In this document: piece after piece, positions 51,346-59,968 of the stretch
Layout of the letters: every line of letters begins with the position of its first letter
How positions within the stretch are numbered: position 1 is the first letter of the stretch
Source of the DNA: an uncultured Bacilli bacterium
GTDB lineage: Bacteria; Bacillota_I; Bacilli_A; RF39; UBA660
Direction of reading: 5' to 3'
DNA: 64,000 bases
Assembly: GCA_934096235.1 (NCBI GenBank)
Contig: CAKOLO010000003.1
Location: forward strand, 98,132-162,131
Notes under the pieces: generated by a model
Database searches by the model: none
Told to the model about the DNA's origin: nothing
What the model saw: the letters and a program-made list of their open reading frames with translations, nothing else
Translations under genes and position numbers: made by a program

Positions 51346-51375
51346 TTGACTTATTCATGATTTATATGGTAGTAT
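51346..51375 (+). promoter_or_regulatory. Promoter of tRNA-Ala
   Basis: TTGACT and TAGTAT are 18 nt apart with a TGG extended -10. A small CTTGAT / ATCAAG hairpin lies between it and the tRNA. Confidence 0.55.
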
Positions 51376-51410
51376 TAATATGCTTGATTGTTATCAAGTG
51401 CCTACCTAAT

Positions 51411-51487
51411 GGGGAATTAGCTCAGTTGGCTAGAGCATCTGCCTTGCACGCAGGGGGTCGCGGGTTCGAGTCCCACATTCTCCACCA
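51411..51487 (+). tRNA. tRNA-Ala (UGC)
   Basis: The cloverleaf is complete, with acceptor GGGGAAT / ATTCTCC, D arm GCTC / GAGC, anticodon loop CTTGCAC (anticodon TGC), TTCGAGT T loop and an encoded CCA end. The T stem (GCGGG / CCCAC) contains one C-A mismatch where most homologues would have a T-A pair. Confidence 0.96.
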
Positions 51488-51720
51488 TTAGAAATTTAGT
51501 CTCAGTAATGAGGCTTTTTTTGTTGTTTGAATGTGGGACTTGTTTTTAAATATTGTGTATAAAATATGTCGTACTATTAGAAATTTAGTCTCAGTAATGA
51601 GGCTTTTTTGTTGTTTGAAAGTGGGACTTGTTTTTATATATAGTGTATAAAATATGGTGTACTATTAGAAATTTAGTCTCAGTAATGAGGGTTTTTTGTT
51701 GTTTGAATGTGGTACTGCAT
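51488..51720 (+). repeat. Threefold tandem repeat with terminators after tRNA-Ala
   Basis: Units start at 51488, 51577 and 51665, the first two 89 and 88 nt long, the third partial. Each begins TTAGAAATTTAGTCTCAGTAATGAGG and contains the hairpin AGTCTCA / TGAGGCT followed by Ts, an intrinsic terminator. Each also carries GAATGTGGGACT or a one-mismatch version, the exact reverse complement of the tRNA segment AGTCCCACATTC (51469-51480). No gene lies in the 285 nt between the tRNA and the next CDS. Confidence 0.9.
51498..51521 (+). terminator. First tRNA-Ala terminator
   Basis: AGTCTCA / TGAGGCT with a GTAA loop is followed by seven Ts; two more copies follow in the tandem repeat. Confidence 0.8.
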
Positions 51721-51772
51721 CTTTACTTTAAAAGTTATTTGTTATATTATTTATAATAGAGGTAGATAAGAT

Positions 51773-52294
51773 ATGGGACAAGTTAGAACTAAAAAAGAGA
51801 TAGTAAAGATGTTACTTAAAAATAAAGAACTAGAAAATGAAGATGAATCTCAATTAATGGAAATATTATTTAATGAACCAATTGCGATAGATGTTGATAA
51901 ACAAGCTGAAGAGAATGAAACATGGAAAGATAAACTTGCTGATAGAATAACAGAAAAAGCTGGTAGTTGGGGATTTATTATAGGATTTATAGTATTCTTA
52001 TTATTATGGATGGGTATTAATTTAATAATTCTAAGTGAAGAAGATGCTTTTGATCCATATCCATTCATATTGCTTAATTTATTCTTGTCATGTGTAGCTG
52101 CTTTACAAGCACCAATAATAATGATGAGTCAAAATAGAGCTGCTAAAAAAGATACTTTAAGAGGTAAGAATGATTATAAAACTGATTTAAAGAGTGAACT
52201 TATTTTAGAAGAGTTGCATGATCAAATGAGTAAAATAATATCCAATCAAAATAAAATATTAAGAATGCTTAATGATGATGAGAAAGATAAGTAG
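51773..52294 (+). CDS. DUF1003 membrane protein
   Basis: A 173-residue protein with two membrane helices (about 63-85 and 98-120). WGFIIGFIVFLLLWMGINL and FDPYPFILLNLFLSCVAALQAPIIMMSQNR are the DUF1003 signature. The C-terminus is a charged coiled coil. Function is unknown. AGAGGTA precedes the ATG, and the next gene follows after 7 nt. Confidence 0.88.
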   Translation: MGQVRTKKEIVKMLLKNKELENEDESQLMEILFNEPIAIDVDKQAEENETWKDKLADRITEKAGSWGFIIGFIVFLLLWMGINLIILSEEDAFDPYPFILLNLFLSCVAALQAPIIMMSQNRAAKKDTLRGKNDYKTDLKSELILEELHDQMSKIISNQNKILRMLNDDEKDK

Positions 52295-52301
52295 GTGAAT
52301 G

Positions 52302-53726
52302 ATGAAAAAGAATAAAAAGAATATATTTATATACTTTCTAGAGATGTTAATTGTTTTTATACTTATAGATAGTGTAATAACTGTTCTTCCTAGTGTTATA
52401 ACAAATAATATTACATATTACAAATATGGTACTGAATTATTACTTGAAATTATATATGCTGCATTAGTACTTATAGTAATGTTATTATTTAAAAATTCTT
52501 ATGTATTTACTGCTAAGAAACAAAAGTTTTTTAAATCAATTACTTTAGGTTTTCCAATGCTTATAATAGTTTTAATATCGTTATTAGGCAGTTTATCATC
52601 TTTAGATGGATTTAATTTTGGTAACTTTGTGAATTTATTATTACTTACTGTATTTATAGGCATAGCAGAAGAATTTTTATGTAGAGGATGGCTACAAAAT
52701 GAATTTATTGAAAGATATGGAGATACTAAAAAACATATTATTCTTTCTATAATGTTTTCATCTCTAATATTTGGATTAATACATTTTTCAAATATGTTAG
52801 CTGGTCAAGATTTATTTACTACGATTATACAAGTAATACAAGCTACATCAGCAGGGTTATTACTTGGAAGTATATATTATAAAACTAAGAATATATGGGC
52901 TGTTATATTTTTACATGGTGTATATGATTTTTGTTTAATGCTTGGAGATTTAAATTTAATAAAAGATTGTACTTTTAATACTCCAACTACTGGTATATTA
53001 CTATATAATACATTTTCAACATTAATTTTATCTTCTATAAATGTAGTGGGTGCATTACTTGTACTTAAGAGAACTAATTTAAAAGATGGAACTAAGGTAA
53101 TAGATAAAAATGATAAGAGATTAGTTAGTACATTAATAACATTATTTGTTATATTTATGTTACCATTTCAAGTATTTATAGATGGTTATGAAGACTATCA
53201 AGTATGTTATGAATTCAATATTAAAAATGTTAATTATAATGATATAGAGACACATTATCCATATTATAATAAGTATATTATTAATCATACACGTGATGTA
53301 TATGTAGGTGAAAATGATAAAATAGAAGCACATTATTTATTTGAATTCTTTATTAATAATGATGGACTTTTAGAAATAAGAAATAAAAATAATAATGATT
53401 TTGTTGTTCTTGAATATAAAAATATTAAATCATTTGAGGTAATAGAGAATGTTAATTCTTATATAGTAGTTATTAATAGTACTGATACAGAAACTAAAAT
53501 ATATTATAGTAATTTCTTTAATAAGAGTAGTTTATCTAACACTCAAAGTTTCTTAGATGAATTTAAAAAGTCATTTAAAACATATGATGTTCCATTAATA
53601 AATGAAATAGGGTATATGACTCTTAGAAATGAAAACTATAAATATCCATTATTTATATCTGAAACTATGGATAAATATATTATTGATATAGATTCTAATC
53701 TTTATAAAGTAGAATATAATAAATAG
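52302..53726 (+). CDS. CPBP-family intramembrane metalloprotease
   Basis: A 474-residue protein. Eight or so membrane helices in the first 270 residues include the CPBP/ABI motifs AEEFLCRGWLQ (EExxxR), FGLIHFSN and FLHGVYDF, which supply the catalytic Glu and His. A C-terminal extracellular domain of about 190 residues has no recognised family. The family cleaves within membranes, for example prenylated proteins, or supports bacteriocin immunity. Two adjacent ATGs occur; the second is better spaced from AGGTGA. Confidence 0.83.
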   Translation: MKKNKKNIFIYFLEMLIVFILIDSVITVLPSVITNNITYYKYGTELLLEIIYAALVLIVMLLFKNSYVFTAKKQKFFKSITLGFPMLIIVLISLLGSLSSLDGFNFGNFVNLLLLTVFIGIAEEFLCRGWLQNEFIERYGDTKKHIILSIMFSSLIFGLIHFSNMLAGQDLFTTIIQVIQATSAGLLLGSIYYKTKNIWAVIFLHGVYDFCLMLGDLNLIKDCTFNTPTTGILLYNTFSTLILSSINVVGALLVLKRTNLKDGTKVIDKNDKRLVSTLITLFVIFMLPFQVFIDGYEDYQVCYEFNIKNVNYNDIETHYPYYNKYIINHTRDVYVGENDKIEAHYLFEFFINNDGLLEIRNKNNNDFVVLEYKNIKSFEVIENVNSYIVVINSTDTETKIYYSNFFNKSSLSNTQSFLDEFKKSFKTYDVPLINEIGYMTLRNENYKYPLFISETMDKYIIDIDSNLYKVEYNK

Positions 53727-53747
53727 AGTTTTAAAAACTCTATTTTT
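53721..53747 (+). terminator. Intrinsic terminator after the CPBP protease gene
   Basis: AAATAGAGTTT / AAACTCTATTT is followed by Ts and includes the TAG stop. Confidence 0.8.
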
Positions 53748-53780
53748 ATGTTATTATATATTCTACTTTGGAGGGGGATT

Positions 53781-55025
53781 ATGACTAATGTTAATTTTGA
53801 TGTATATGAACATATAATTGATTTAATTAAATTAGATTATAGTGTAGATGATATATCTAGATGTTTAAATTTAGAGAAATCTTATATAGTTTCTATGCTC
53901 AAGAAAATCAGAAGTGATATAGTTGCGACTATGGAAGAAAATAGTTTTTATTTGATTCCTATGATTGACAAGTTACTTGGTAAAAAGGTTAAGAATGTAA
54001 CTAGAAATTTTGGTGGCATAAAGAGAAATCAAATATTTGGTATGCTTTGTGATGGTAAAAATTATTTTGAGATAATTAATAAACTTAATGTTAGTCCTTC
54101 CTCTTATTTATCGTTACTTAGAACTATGTATATTGATTTATATACTTATGGTAGTAAGGATGAGAAAGTATATTTATCTTTAGTTAAGAATGCTATTGAT
54201 GAAGTTTTATGTTTACTTAAGAGTGATAGTGTTATTAAGAGGGAACATATAGATAATATACCTAGAAGAGAGTTATTAATACAAAAGGGGCTTAATAATG
54301 AAAAAGTTTTATCTCATTCATATGTATGTGATACTTTTAGTTTAGAAAGTGATGATAAGCTTAATTTTATTGTTATAAGTGATACTCATATAGGAAGTAA
54401 GTTTGAAAATTTTGATTATTTGAAGAGGGTTTATGATTATGCTTTAAGTCATGGTGTTAAATATATATTTCATGCCGGTGATTTAATTGAAGGGTGTTAT
54501 TCTAATTATAGTAGATGTAATCGTAAGTATAGAAGTATTCCTTCTCAAGTAAATCATGTTATAGAAGATTATCCATATGATAGTAGTATTAAAAATATAG
54601 TTTTACTTGGTAATCATGATGCTTTTCCAATTGTTGTTTGTAATTATGATATTGCTGATACTTTAAGTAATAGAGATGATTTTGTTATTACTGGGTATAG
54701 AAGTTCATATTTAAGACTTAGAGATGAATATATATCTTTAAAACATGATATATCTAGGATGTTAAATATGGTAGGGGATGCGACTGTACTTTTAAATTTC
54801 TTTGGACATAGTCATCAATATAGATGTTTGTTTGATGGAAAATATGCGATATTTAGAGTTCCTACACTTGCTGATATGCCATCTAATTCATATACTATTG
54901 TTAATAGAGGATTTTTAGCTGGTAGTATTGATTTTGAAGAAGATAAGGCTAGTAATTTATCAGTTGATTTTATTAATTTTGATGATAAAGATACTATTAG
55001 TTTTGAAAGAAAACTTAAGAAATAA
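53781..55025 (+). CDS. Calcineurin-like phosphoesterase with N-terminal HTH-like region
   Basis: A 414-residue protein. The first 175 residues contain two helix-turn-helix-like segments (YSVDDISRCLNLEKSYIVSMLKKI and NQIFGMLCDGKNYFEIINKL). The rest is a metallophosphoesterase with VISDTHIGS, FHAGDLIEG, LLGNHDAF and FFGHSHQYR, a complete metal-binding set. It might act on nucleic acid or nucleotides. GGAGGGGG lies just before the ATG at 53781; a longer frame upstream lacks a ribosome site. Confidence 0.8.
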   Translation: MTNVNFDVYEHIIDLIKLDYSVDDISRCLNLEKSYIVSMLKKIRSDIVATMEENSFYLIPMIDKLLGKKVKNVTRNFGGIKRNQIFGMLCDGKNYFEIINKLNVSPSSYLSLLRTMYIDLYTYGSKDEKVYLSLVKNAIDEVLCLLKSDSVIKREHIDNIPRRELLIQKGLNNEKVLSHSYVCDTFSLESDDKLNFIVISDTHIGSKFENFDYLKRVYDYALSHGVKYIFHAGDLIEGCYSNYSRCNRKYRSIPSQVNHVIEDYPYDSSIKNIVLLGNHDAFPIVVCNYDIADTLSNRDDFVITGYRSSYLRLRDEYISLKHDISRMLNMVGDATVLLNFFGHSHQYRCLFDGKYAIFRVPTLADMPSNSYTIVNRGFLAGSIDFEEDKASNLSVDFINFDDKDTISFERKLKK

Positions 55026-55056
55026 AAAACTTGAATATTTTAGTTATTCAAGTTTT
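55026..55056. terminator. Bidirectional terminator between convergent genes
   Basis: AAAACTTGAATA / TATTCAAGTTTT flanks the minus-strand RNase J stop. Confidence 0.8.
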
Positions 55057-56725
55057 CTTTTGTACTTAATATCATTGGTATAATTATAGGTCTTCTACCC
55101 GTTAATTCTATAACATAAGAGTTTATTTCTAAGATAATTCTATTTTTTAAGTCTGTTAGGCTAAAGTTATCTTTTTCTAGTTCATTTAATGCGATTATAT
55201 TTGTTTTATCTTGTATCTTTTTAATTAGGTCTTGGTTATCGTTTACTACTACGAAACCTCTTGTAGTTATATTTGGTTCTAATAATAGTTTTTTATTTAC
55301 TAGATCTATATTTAATATAACTATTAGTACTCCATCAGTAGACATTATTTTTCTATCTTTTATGATTGAAACGCCTACATCTCCAATTCTATTTCCATCT
55401 ACGTATATATCATTTATTGGAATTGATCCTTTTCTATAAACAACTCCATCTTTAAGAGCAATTACATCTCCATTTTTACATACGAATGTATTTTCTCTTG
55501 GTATATCACAAAGTACTCCTAAGTTTGTATGTGAAACAAGCATTCTATATTCACCATGCATTGGCATAAAGTATTTAGGACGTATAAGTCTAAGTAGAAG
55601 TTTTAATTCTTCTTGTTTAGCGTGTCCACTTGTATGAACATCATATTCACTTGTATTAGTATAAACTTTAGCACCTTTTAAATATAACTTATTAATAATT
55701 CTATTAATTGACATTGAGTTACCTGGTATTGGTGAACTTGAGAATATAACAGTATCATCTTTCATAAGTGTTATATTTCTATCGTTTCCATTTGCGATAC
55801 GTGATAGAGCAGCTAATGGTTCTCCTTGACTACCTGTACAAAGTAAACATACTTTTGATGGAGGAAGTTTATTGGCTTCATCGCTTGTTATAAATATATC
55901 TTTATCTTTTATATAACCGCATTCTATAGCTATTTCAATATTCGTATTCATACTACGACCAAATACTGCGATTTTTCTATTGTTTTCTTTACAAGTTTCT
56001 ACGATGTGAGTAAGTCTATAGATGTTACTTGCGAATGTAGCTAAGATTATTCTTGATTCAGTGTTTGCTGCGAATATTTCACCTAGTGCTTCATCTACTA
56101 CAGATTCGCTTGCTGAAAAACCTGGTGTAAGAGCATTTGTTGAATCACTCATAAGTAATGTGACACCATCGTTTCCGATAGCAGCCATTTTACCCATATT
56201 AGCAACTGGTCCAATAGGTGTTAAATCTATTTTGAAGTCTCCTGTTTCTACTATAGTACCATTAGGTGTATGTATAGCCATACCAAATGAATCTGGTATA
56301 GAGTGAGTAGTTGTGAAGAATTCAATACTAAAGTGTTTAGTTCTAATATTTAACTCTTCATTAACAGTCACCATTTTAGGACATGGTATATTTCTTTCTT
56401 CAAGTTTATTCTTAATAAGTTTACCAGCAATATTAGGTGTATAGATAACTGGTATATTAATATTTTGAAGTAAGAATGGTATACCACCAATATGATCTTC
56501 GTGTCCATGTGTTATAATTAAACCTTTTATTTTGTTTTGCATAGTCTTAAGAACATTATAATCGGCTAGTACATAGTCAATTCCCATTAAATCATCTTCT
56601 GGAAACATAACTCCACAATCTATTATAAATAATTCTTCTTCATGCATAACAACATACATATTTTTACCAACTTCGCCTAAGCCACCTAAAGCGCAGACTA
56701 AAGTCTCATTGTTTTTACTATTCAT
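55040..56725 (-). CDS. rnj: Ribonuclease J
   Basis: RNase J is the 5'-to-3' exonuclease and endonuclease of Firmicutes mRNA decay. The 561-residue protein has the MBL motif THGHEDHIGG, GGLGEVGKNMY at the start, SGHAKQEELKLLLRLIRPKYFMPMHGEYRML and the C-terminal dimerisation domain (LEKDNFSLTDLKNRIILEINSYV, TGRRPIIIPMIL). The ATG at 56725 follows AAGGGATGA; a TTG farther upstream is rejected. Whether it is J1 or J2 is unclear. Confidence 0.93.
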   Translation of the reverse strand: MNSKNNETLVCALGGLGEVGKNMYVVMHEEELFIIDCGVMFPEDDLMGIDYVLADYNVLKTMQNKIKGLIITHGHEDHIGGIPFLLQNINIPVIYTPNIAGKLIKNKLEERNIPCPKMVTVNEELNIRTKHFSIEFFTTTHSIPDSFGMAIHTPNGTIVETGDFKIDLTPIGPVANMGKMAAIGNDGVTLLMSDSTNALTPGFSASESVVDEALGEIFAANTESRIILATFASNIYRLTHIVETCKENNRKIAVFGRSMNTNIEIAIECGYIKDKDIFITSDEANKLPPSKVCLLCTGSQGEPLAALSRIANGNDRNITLMKDDTVIFSSSPIPGNSMSINRIINKLYLKGAKVYTNTSEYDVHTSGHAKQEELKLLLRLIRPKYFMPMHGEYRMLVSHTNLGVLCDIPRENTFVCKNGDVIALKDGVVYRKGSIPINDIYVDGNRIGDVGVSIIKDRKIMSTDGVLIVILNIDLVNKKLLLEPNITTRGFVVVNDNQDLIKKIQDKTNIIALNELEKDNFSLTDLKNRIILEINSYVIELTGRRPIIIPMILSTKENLNN

Positions 56726-56808
56726 TTCATCATCCCTTCGAAAAGTCAATTTGTATTTATAGATTATATCAAAAAAATTAAGTTTTGTCTAGTTATCAGG
56801 ATTTTATA

Positions 56809-56817
56809 TGGTATAAT
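56809..56817 (+). promoter_or_regulatory. Extended -10 promoter of ftsY
   Basis: TGGTATAAT ends 18 nt before the ftsY ATG. Confidence 0.6.
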
Positions 56818-56835
56818 AGCAATTAGGTGATGAAG

Positions 56836-57870
56836 ATGGGATTATTTAGTAAGATTAAAAATATTTTTAGTAAACAAGAAGAAATAAAAGAAAAAATTAA
56901 TGAAGAAGAAATAGATAATAGTGAAGTAAGTGAAGAGTTAGAAGAAGCTAAAGAGACTCAAAAGTATGTTGAAGGTCTATCTAAGAGTCGTGATAACTTT
57001 GTTAGTAAACTTTCATTATTAGGTATTAAATATACTAAGATTAGTGATGAATTTTATGATGAACTTGAAGAAATATTAATAACTGCTGATATTGGTGTTA
57101 ATACAGTTATGGATTTTGTTGATAGATTAAAGAAACGTGTTAAAAGTGAAAATATAACTGATTTTGAATATTTAAAAGAAGTAATAGTAGATGAATTATT
57201 TATGATTTATGTAGGTAATGATATATTATCAAGTAAATTAAATATTAAAGATGGGGAAACTAACGTAGTACTTTTTGTTGGTGTTAATGGTGTTGGTAAA
57301 ACTACTAGTATTGCTAAAATAGCTAATAAGTTTAAAAATGATGGCAAGAAAATTATGCTTATTGCTGGAGATACTTTTAGAGCAGGTGCTGTTAATCAAT
57401 TAAATGAGTGGTCAAAAAAAATCGGAGTATCCTTTTATGGAGATGATAGAAAAGACCCTTCTGCTGTAATATATGATGGTCTTAAAAAAGCTAGAGATGA
57501 AAAGTATGATATAGTTTTAGTAGATACAGCAGGTCGTCTTCAAAATAAAGCTAACTTAATGAAAGAACTTGAAAAGATGAATAGAGTAATTAATGAGATA
57601 ATACCTGGTAATCCAGTTGAAACATTACTTGTGATAGATGCTACTACTGGACAAAATGGTATAACTCAAGCAAAGAGTTTTAAAGAAATAACTAATATAA
57701 CAGGTATAGTTCTTACTAAACTTGATGGTACTGCTAAAGGTGGTATAGTTCTTGCAATTAAGGAACTAGTAAATATTCCAGTTAAGTTTGTTGGACTTGG
57801 TGAAAAAGAAACTGATTTAATACCATTTGATATAGAGAAATATATATATGGATTATTTAAGGAGTTCTAA
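56836..57870 (+). CDS. ftsY: Signal recognition particle receptor FtsY
   Basis: FtsY is the SRP receptor GTPase at the membrane. The 344-residue protein has an acidic A domain (about 1-45, rich in Glu) and the NG domain, with GVNGVGKTTSIAKIA (G1), GDTFRAGAVNQL, VDTAGRLQ (G3), TKLDGTAKGG (G4) and GLGEKETDLIPFD. ATG 56836 is spaced from AGGTGA. The stop overlaps the ylxM ATG. Confidence 0.96.
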   Translation: MGLFSKIKNIFSKQEEIKEKINEEEIDNSEVSEELEEAKETQKYVEGLSKSRDNFVSKLSLLGIKYTKISDEFYDELEEILITADIGVNTVMDFVDRLKKRVKSENITDFEYLKEVIVDELFMIYVGNDILSSKLNIKDGETNVVLFVGVNGVGKTTSIAKIANKFKNDGKKIMLIAGDTFRAGAVNQLNEWSKKIGVSFYGDDRKDPSAVIYDGLKKARDEKYDIVLVDTAGRLQNKANLMKELEKMNRVINEIIPGNPVETLLVIDATTGQNGITQAKSFKEITNITGIVLTKLDGTAKGGIVLAIKELVNIPVKFVGLGEKETDLIPFDIEKYIYGLFKEF

Positions 57871-58163
57871 TGATAGAAAGAGAATATATAGTTAGTTTAT
57901 ATCTTATATATAAAGAATTACTAAATGAAAAGGAAAGAAATTATTTTGAATACTATTACTTTGAAGATTATAGTCTTGGTGAGATAGCTGATTTATATGA
58001 GGTTAGTAGAAGTTATGCATCAAAATATTTAAATCAAATAACTAGCAAACTTACTAAGTTTGAAGAAATACTTAAAATAGATAGTAAAAATAAAAAAATA
58101 AAAGAATTATTAAATAATATAAAAGATGAAGAAATTAAAAGTAAAATAGAAGAATTATTATAG
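57870..58163 (+). CDS. ylxM: YlxM-type HTH protein (UPF0122), SRP-associated
   Basis: A 97-residue protein with a sigma-factor region 4-like helix-turn-helix (YYFEDYSLGEIADLYEVSRSYASKYLNQI). In other Firmicutes YlxM lies between ftsY and ffh and modulates the SRP GTPase. Here it is coupled to ftsY by TAATG, but ffh does not follow. A TGATATATAAT promoter-like site comes next. Confidence 0.9.
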   Translation: MIEREYIVSLYLIYKELLNEKERNYFEYYYFEDYSLGEIADLYEVSRSYASKYLNQITSKLTKFEEILKIDSKNKKIKELLNNIKDEEIKSKIEELL

Positions 58164-58206
58164 AAAAAATACTAATTATGATATATAATTTAAGTAGGTG
58201 AATTTT

Positions 58207-58635
58207 ATGAATAAAAATGGATGGGGACTTAGAGTAGAGTTATTTTATATACTTATATTCTTGTTTTGTTTAGTAGTTGCGACTATTGGATTAAACAGAC
58301 TTGGACTTTTAGGAGAAAATAAAAATGCTTTAACTAAACCTGATAATAGTGGGAGTGAGACATATTCTTATGAGCCACTTGAAACTAAAGTAGTTAGTGC
58401 AGCTAAAAGATATTATCAAGACATGTATAACAATAATAATGAAGATATAGTTATTATTAGAGTATCTACATTACAAGCTAATGGATATTTAGGAGAACTA
58501 GTAGATGATAAGAACGAAACATGTAGTGGATATGCTAAAGTAATAACATCTAGTGGTGGAAGTCAAGTATACGTTTCTTATATTAAGTGTTCTAGATATA
58601 CTACTACTGGTTATGAAAGTGAAAATGATTATTAA
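58207..58635 (+). CDS. Pilin-like membrane protein, first of a pair
   Basis: A 142-residue protein with one N-terminal hydrophobic helix (about 10-32) and a small outer domain: LETKVVSAAKRYYQDMYN, VSTLQANGYLGELVDD, CSGYAKVI and a C-terminal Cys. This layout resembles type II pseudopilins, in which a helix leads into a small disulfide-bonded domain, but no prepilin-peptidase site is visible. The next gene is a diverged paralogue, coupled by TAATG. ATG 58207 follows AGGTGA. Confidence 0.7.
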   Translation: MNKNGWGLRVELFYILIFLFCLVVATIGLNRLGLLGENKNALTKPDNSGSETYSYEPLETKVVSAAKRYYQDMYNNNNEDIVIIRVSTLQANGYLGELVDDKNETCSGYAKVITSSGGSQVYVSYIKCSRYTTTGYESENDY

Positions 58636-58964
58636 TGAGTAAAAATATAATGATAGTATGGACTAGTTTAATAGTTCTAATATGTGGTATGTTATTAATA
58701 CTTGGTTATAACTTAGAAGATAATAAAATACAAAGGGAACTTAGAAGTGCAACTAATAATTATATGAAGGATAATAATATGTCACTATCTATTGGAAATG
58801 CGGCTATAGTGTATATAGATGAATTAATAGATTCAAAGTATTTAGATGATAATGAAAAATACAAAGATAAATGTATTAAGAGTGTAGTTGTTTCTAAGGG
58901 ATTAGTACTTAATGATTATCAAATTAATACTTTATGTGATGATAGTGAAGAAGTTAGTGAATAA
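58635..58964 (+). CDS. Pilin-like membrane protein, second of a pair
   Basis: A 109-residue protein with an N-terminal helix (about 5-25) and an outer domain of the same plan as the preceding protein: LRSATNNYMKDNN, YIDELIDSKYLDD, two Cys (KDKCIKSVVV and NTLCDDSEE). The pair probably work together outside the membrane. Function is unknown. A terminator covers the stop. Confidence 0.68.
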   Translation: MSKNIMIVWTSLIVLICGMLLILGYNLEDNKIQRELRSATNNYMKDNNMSLSIGNAAIVYIDELIDSKYLDDNEKYKDKCIKSVVVSKGLVLNDYQINTLCDDSEEVSE

Positions 58965-58975
58965 CTTCTTTTATT
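58948..58975 (+). terminator. Intrinsic terminator after the pilin-like pair
   Basis: AAGAAGTTA / TAACTTCTT with a GTGAA loop is followed by Ts. Confidence 0.8.
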
Positions 58976-59017
58976 TTAAAGTTAAATATAATATAATGAT
59001 AATAAGAGGTGAAAGAA

Positions 59018-59821
59018 ATGGATTATTTATTTTGGGTTATAGTTGTTATAGTTGCAATTATATTACTTAAAAGTATTGTTCAAATTGATGAATATGAAAG
59101 AGGAGTTAAATTTACTCAAGGAAAATTTAGTAAGATTATGAGTCCTGGATGGAATATAGTGTTACCAATATTTCAATCATATAAGAAAATTGATATAAGA
59201 ACTAAAGCAGTAGATGTTCCAGAACAAGATGCTATTACTAAAGATAATGTGTCTGTTAGAATTAACGCAGTAATTTACTATAAGATATTTGATGCATCTA
59301 AGGCAATTTTAGAAGTTGAAAATTTCTATTATGCAGTTAGTCAACTTGCACAAACTACTATGAGAAATGTAGTAGGTAGTGTATCTTTAAATGAACTTTT
59401 AGGAGAAAGAGAAAAAATATCTACTGAAATATGTAATATTATTGATGAAGCTACAGATCCTTGGGGAATAAAAGTAGAGAATGTTGAACTTAAAGATGTA
59501 AGTCTTCCTGAAGAAATGAAGAGAGTAATTGCTAAAGCTGCTGAAGCAGAACGTGAGAAAGAAGCAATTCTTACTAAAGCTAAAGGTGAAGTAGAAGCAT
59601 CTAAGAATTTAGCTATTGCTGCTCAAACTATGGCTACTACTCCAGGTGCTATGCACTTAAGAACATTATCAACTATTAATGATATAAGCAGTGATCAATC
59701 AAATACTATTATATTCTGTTTACCAATTGAAGTGCTTGAAGCTATTAAAGGTAAAAGTGTTGATACAACTGATATGATTAAAAAACTTTCTAAGAATCAT
59801 AAAGATACTAGTGAAATGTAA
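59018..59821 (+). CDS. SPFH/band 7 protein (slipin/stomatin-like)
   Basis: A 267-residue protein with an N-terminal membrane helix (about 3-20) and a band 7 domain (VQIDEYERGVKFTQGKFSKIMSPGWNIVLP, RTKAVDVPEQDAITKDNVSVRINAVIYYKI, TMRNVVGSVSLNELLGEREKI), then a coiled coil (AEAEREKEAILTKAKGEVEASK). Such proteins form large membrane-attached rings. An NfeD partner is often adjacent but is not seen here. AGAGGTGA precedes the ATG. Confidence 0.9.
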   Translation: MDYLFWVIVVIVAIILLKSIVQIDEYERGVKFTQGKFSKIMSPGWNIVLPIFQSYKKIDIRTKAVDVPEQDAITKDNVSVRINAVIYYKIFDASKAILEVENFYYAVSQLAQTTMRNVVGSVSLNELLGEREKISTEICNIIDEATDPWGIKVENVELKDVSLPEEMKRVIAKAAEAEREKEAILTKAKGEVEASKNLAIAAQTMATTPGAMHLRTLSTINDISSDQSNTIIFCLPIEVLEAIKGKSVDTTDMIKKLSKNHKDTSEM

Positions 59822-59829
59822 TAACATAT

Positions 59830-59858
59830 AAAGACATATTTAAAAATATGTCTTTTTT
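59830..59858 (+). terminator. Intrinsic terminator after the slipin gene
   Basis: AAGACATATTT / AAATATGTCTT is followed by six Ts. Confidence 0.85.
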
Positions 59859-59879
59859 AGTAGTAAATATGATGTTTTA

Positions 59880-59888
59880 TGATATAAT
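59880..59888 (+). promoter_or_regulatory. Extended -10 promoter of the SPFH/zinc-ribbon module
   Basis: TGATATAAT lies 81 nt before the next ATG. Confidence 0.5.
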
Positions 59889-59968
59889 TAAAATGATAGA
59901 TAGAGTATAGAAATAATACATAATTTTTATAACTTTATTTAAAAAATGCTTGAAAGAGAGGTAAGATT

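Noticed and set aside
51488..51720. CRISPR array
   Set aside because: The units are contiguous near-identical 88-89 nt repeats, not short repeats with unique spacers, and no cas gene is near.
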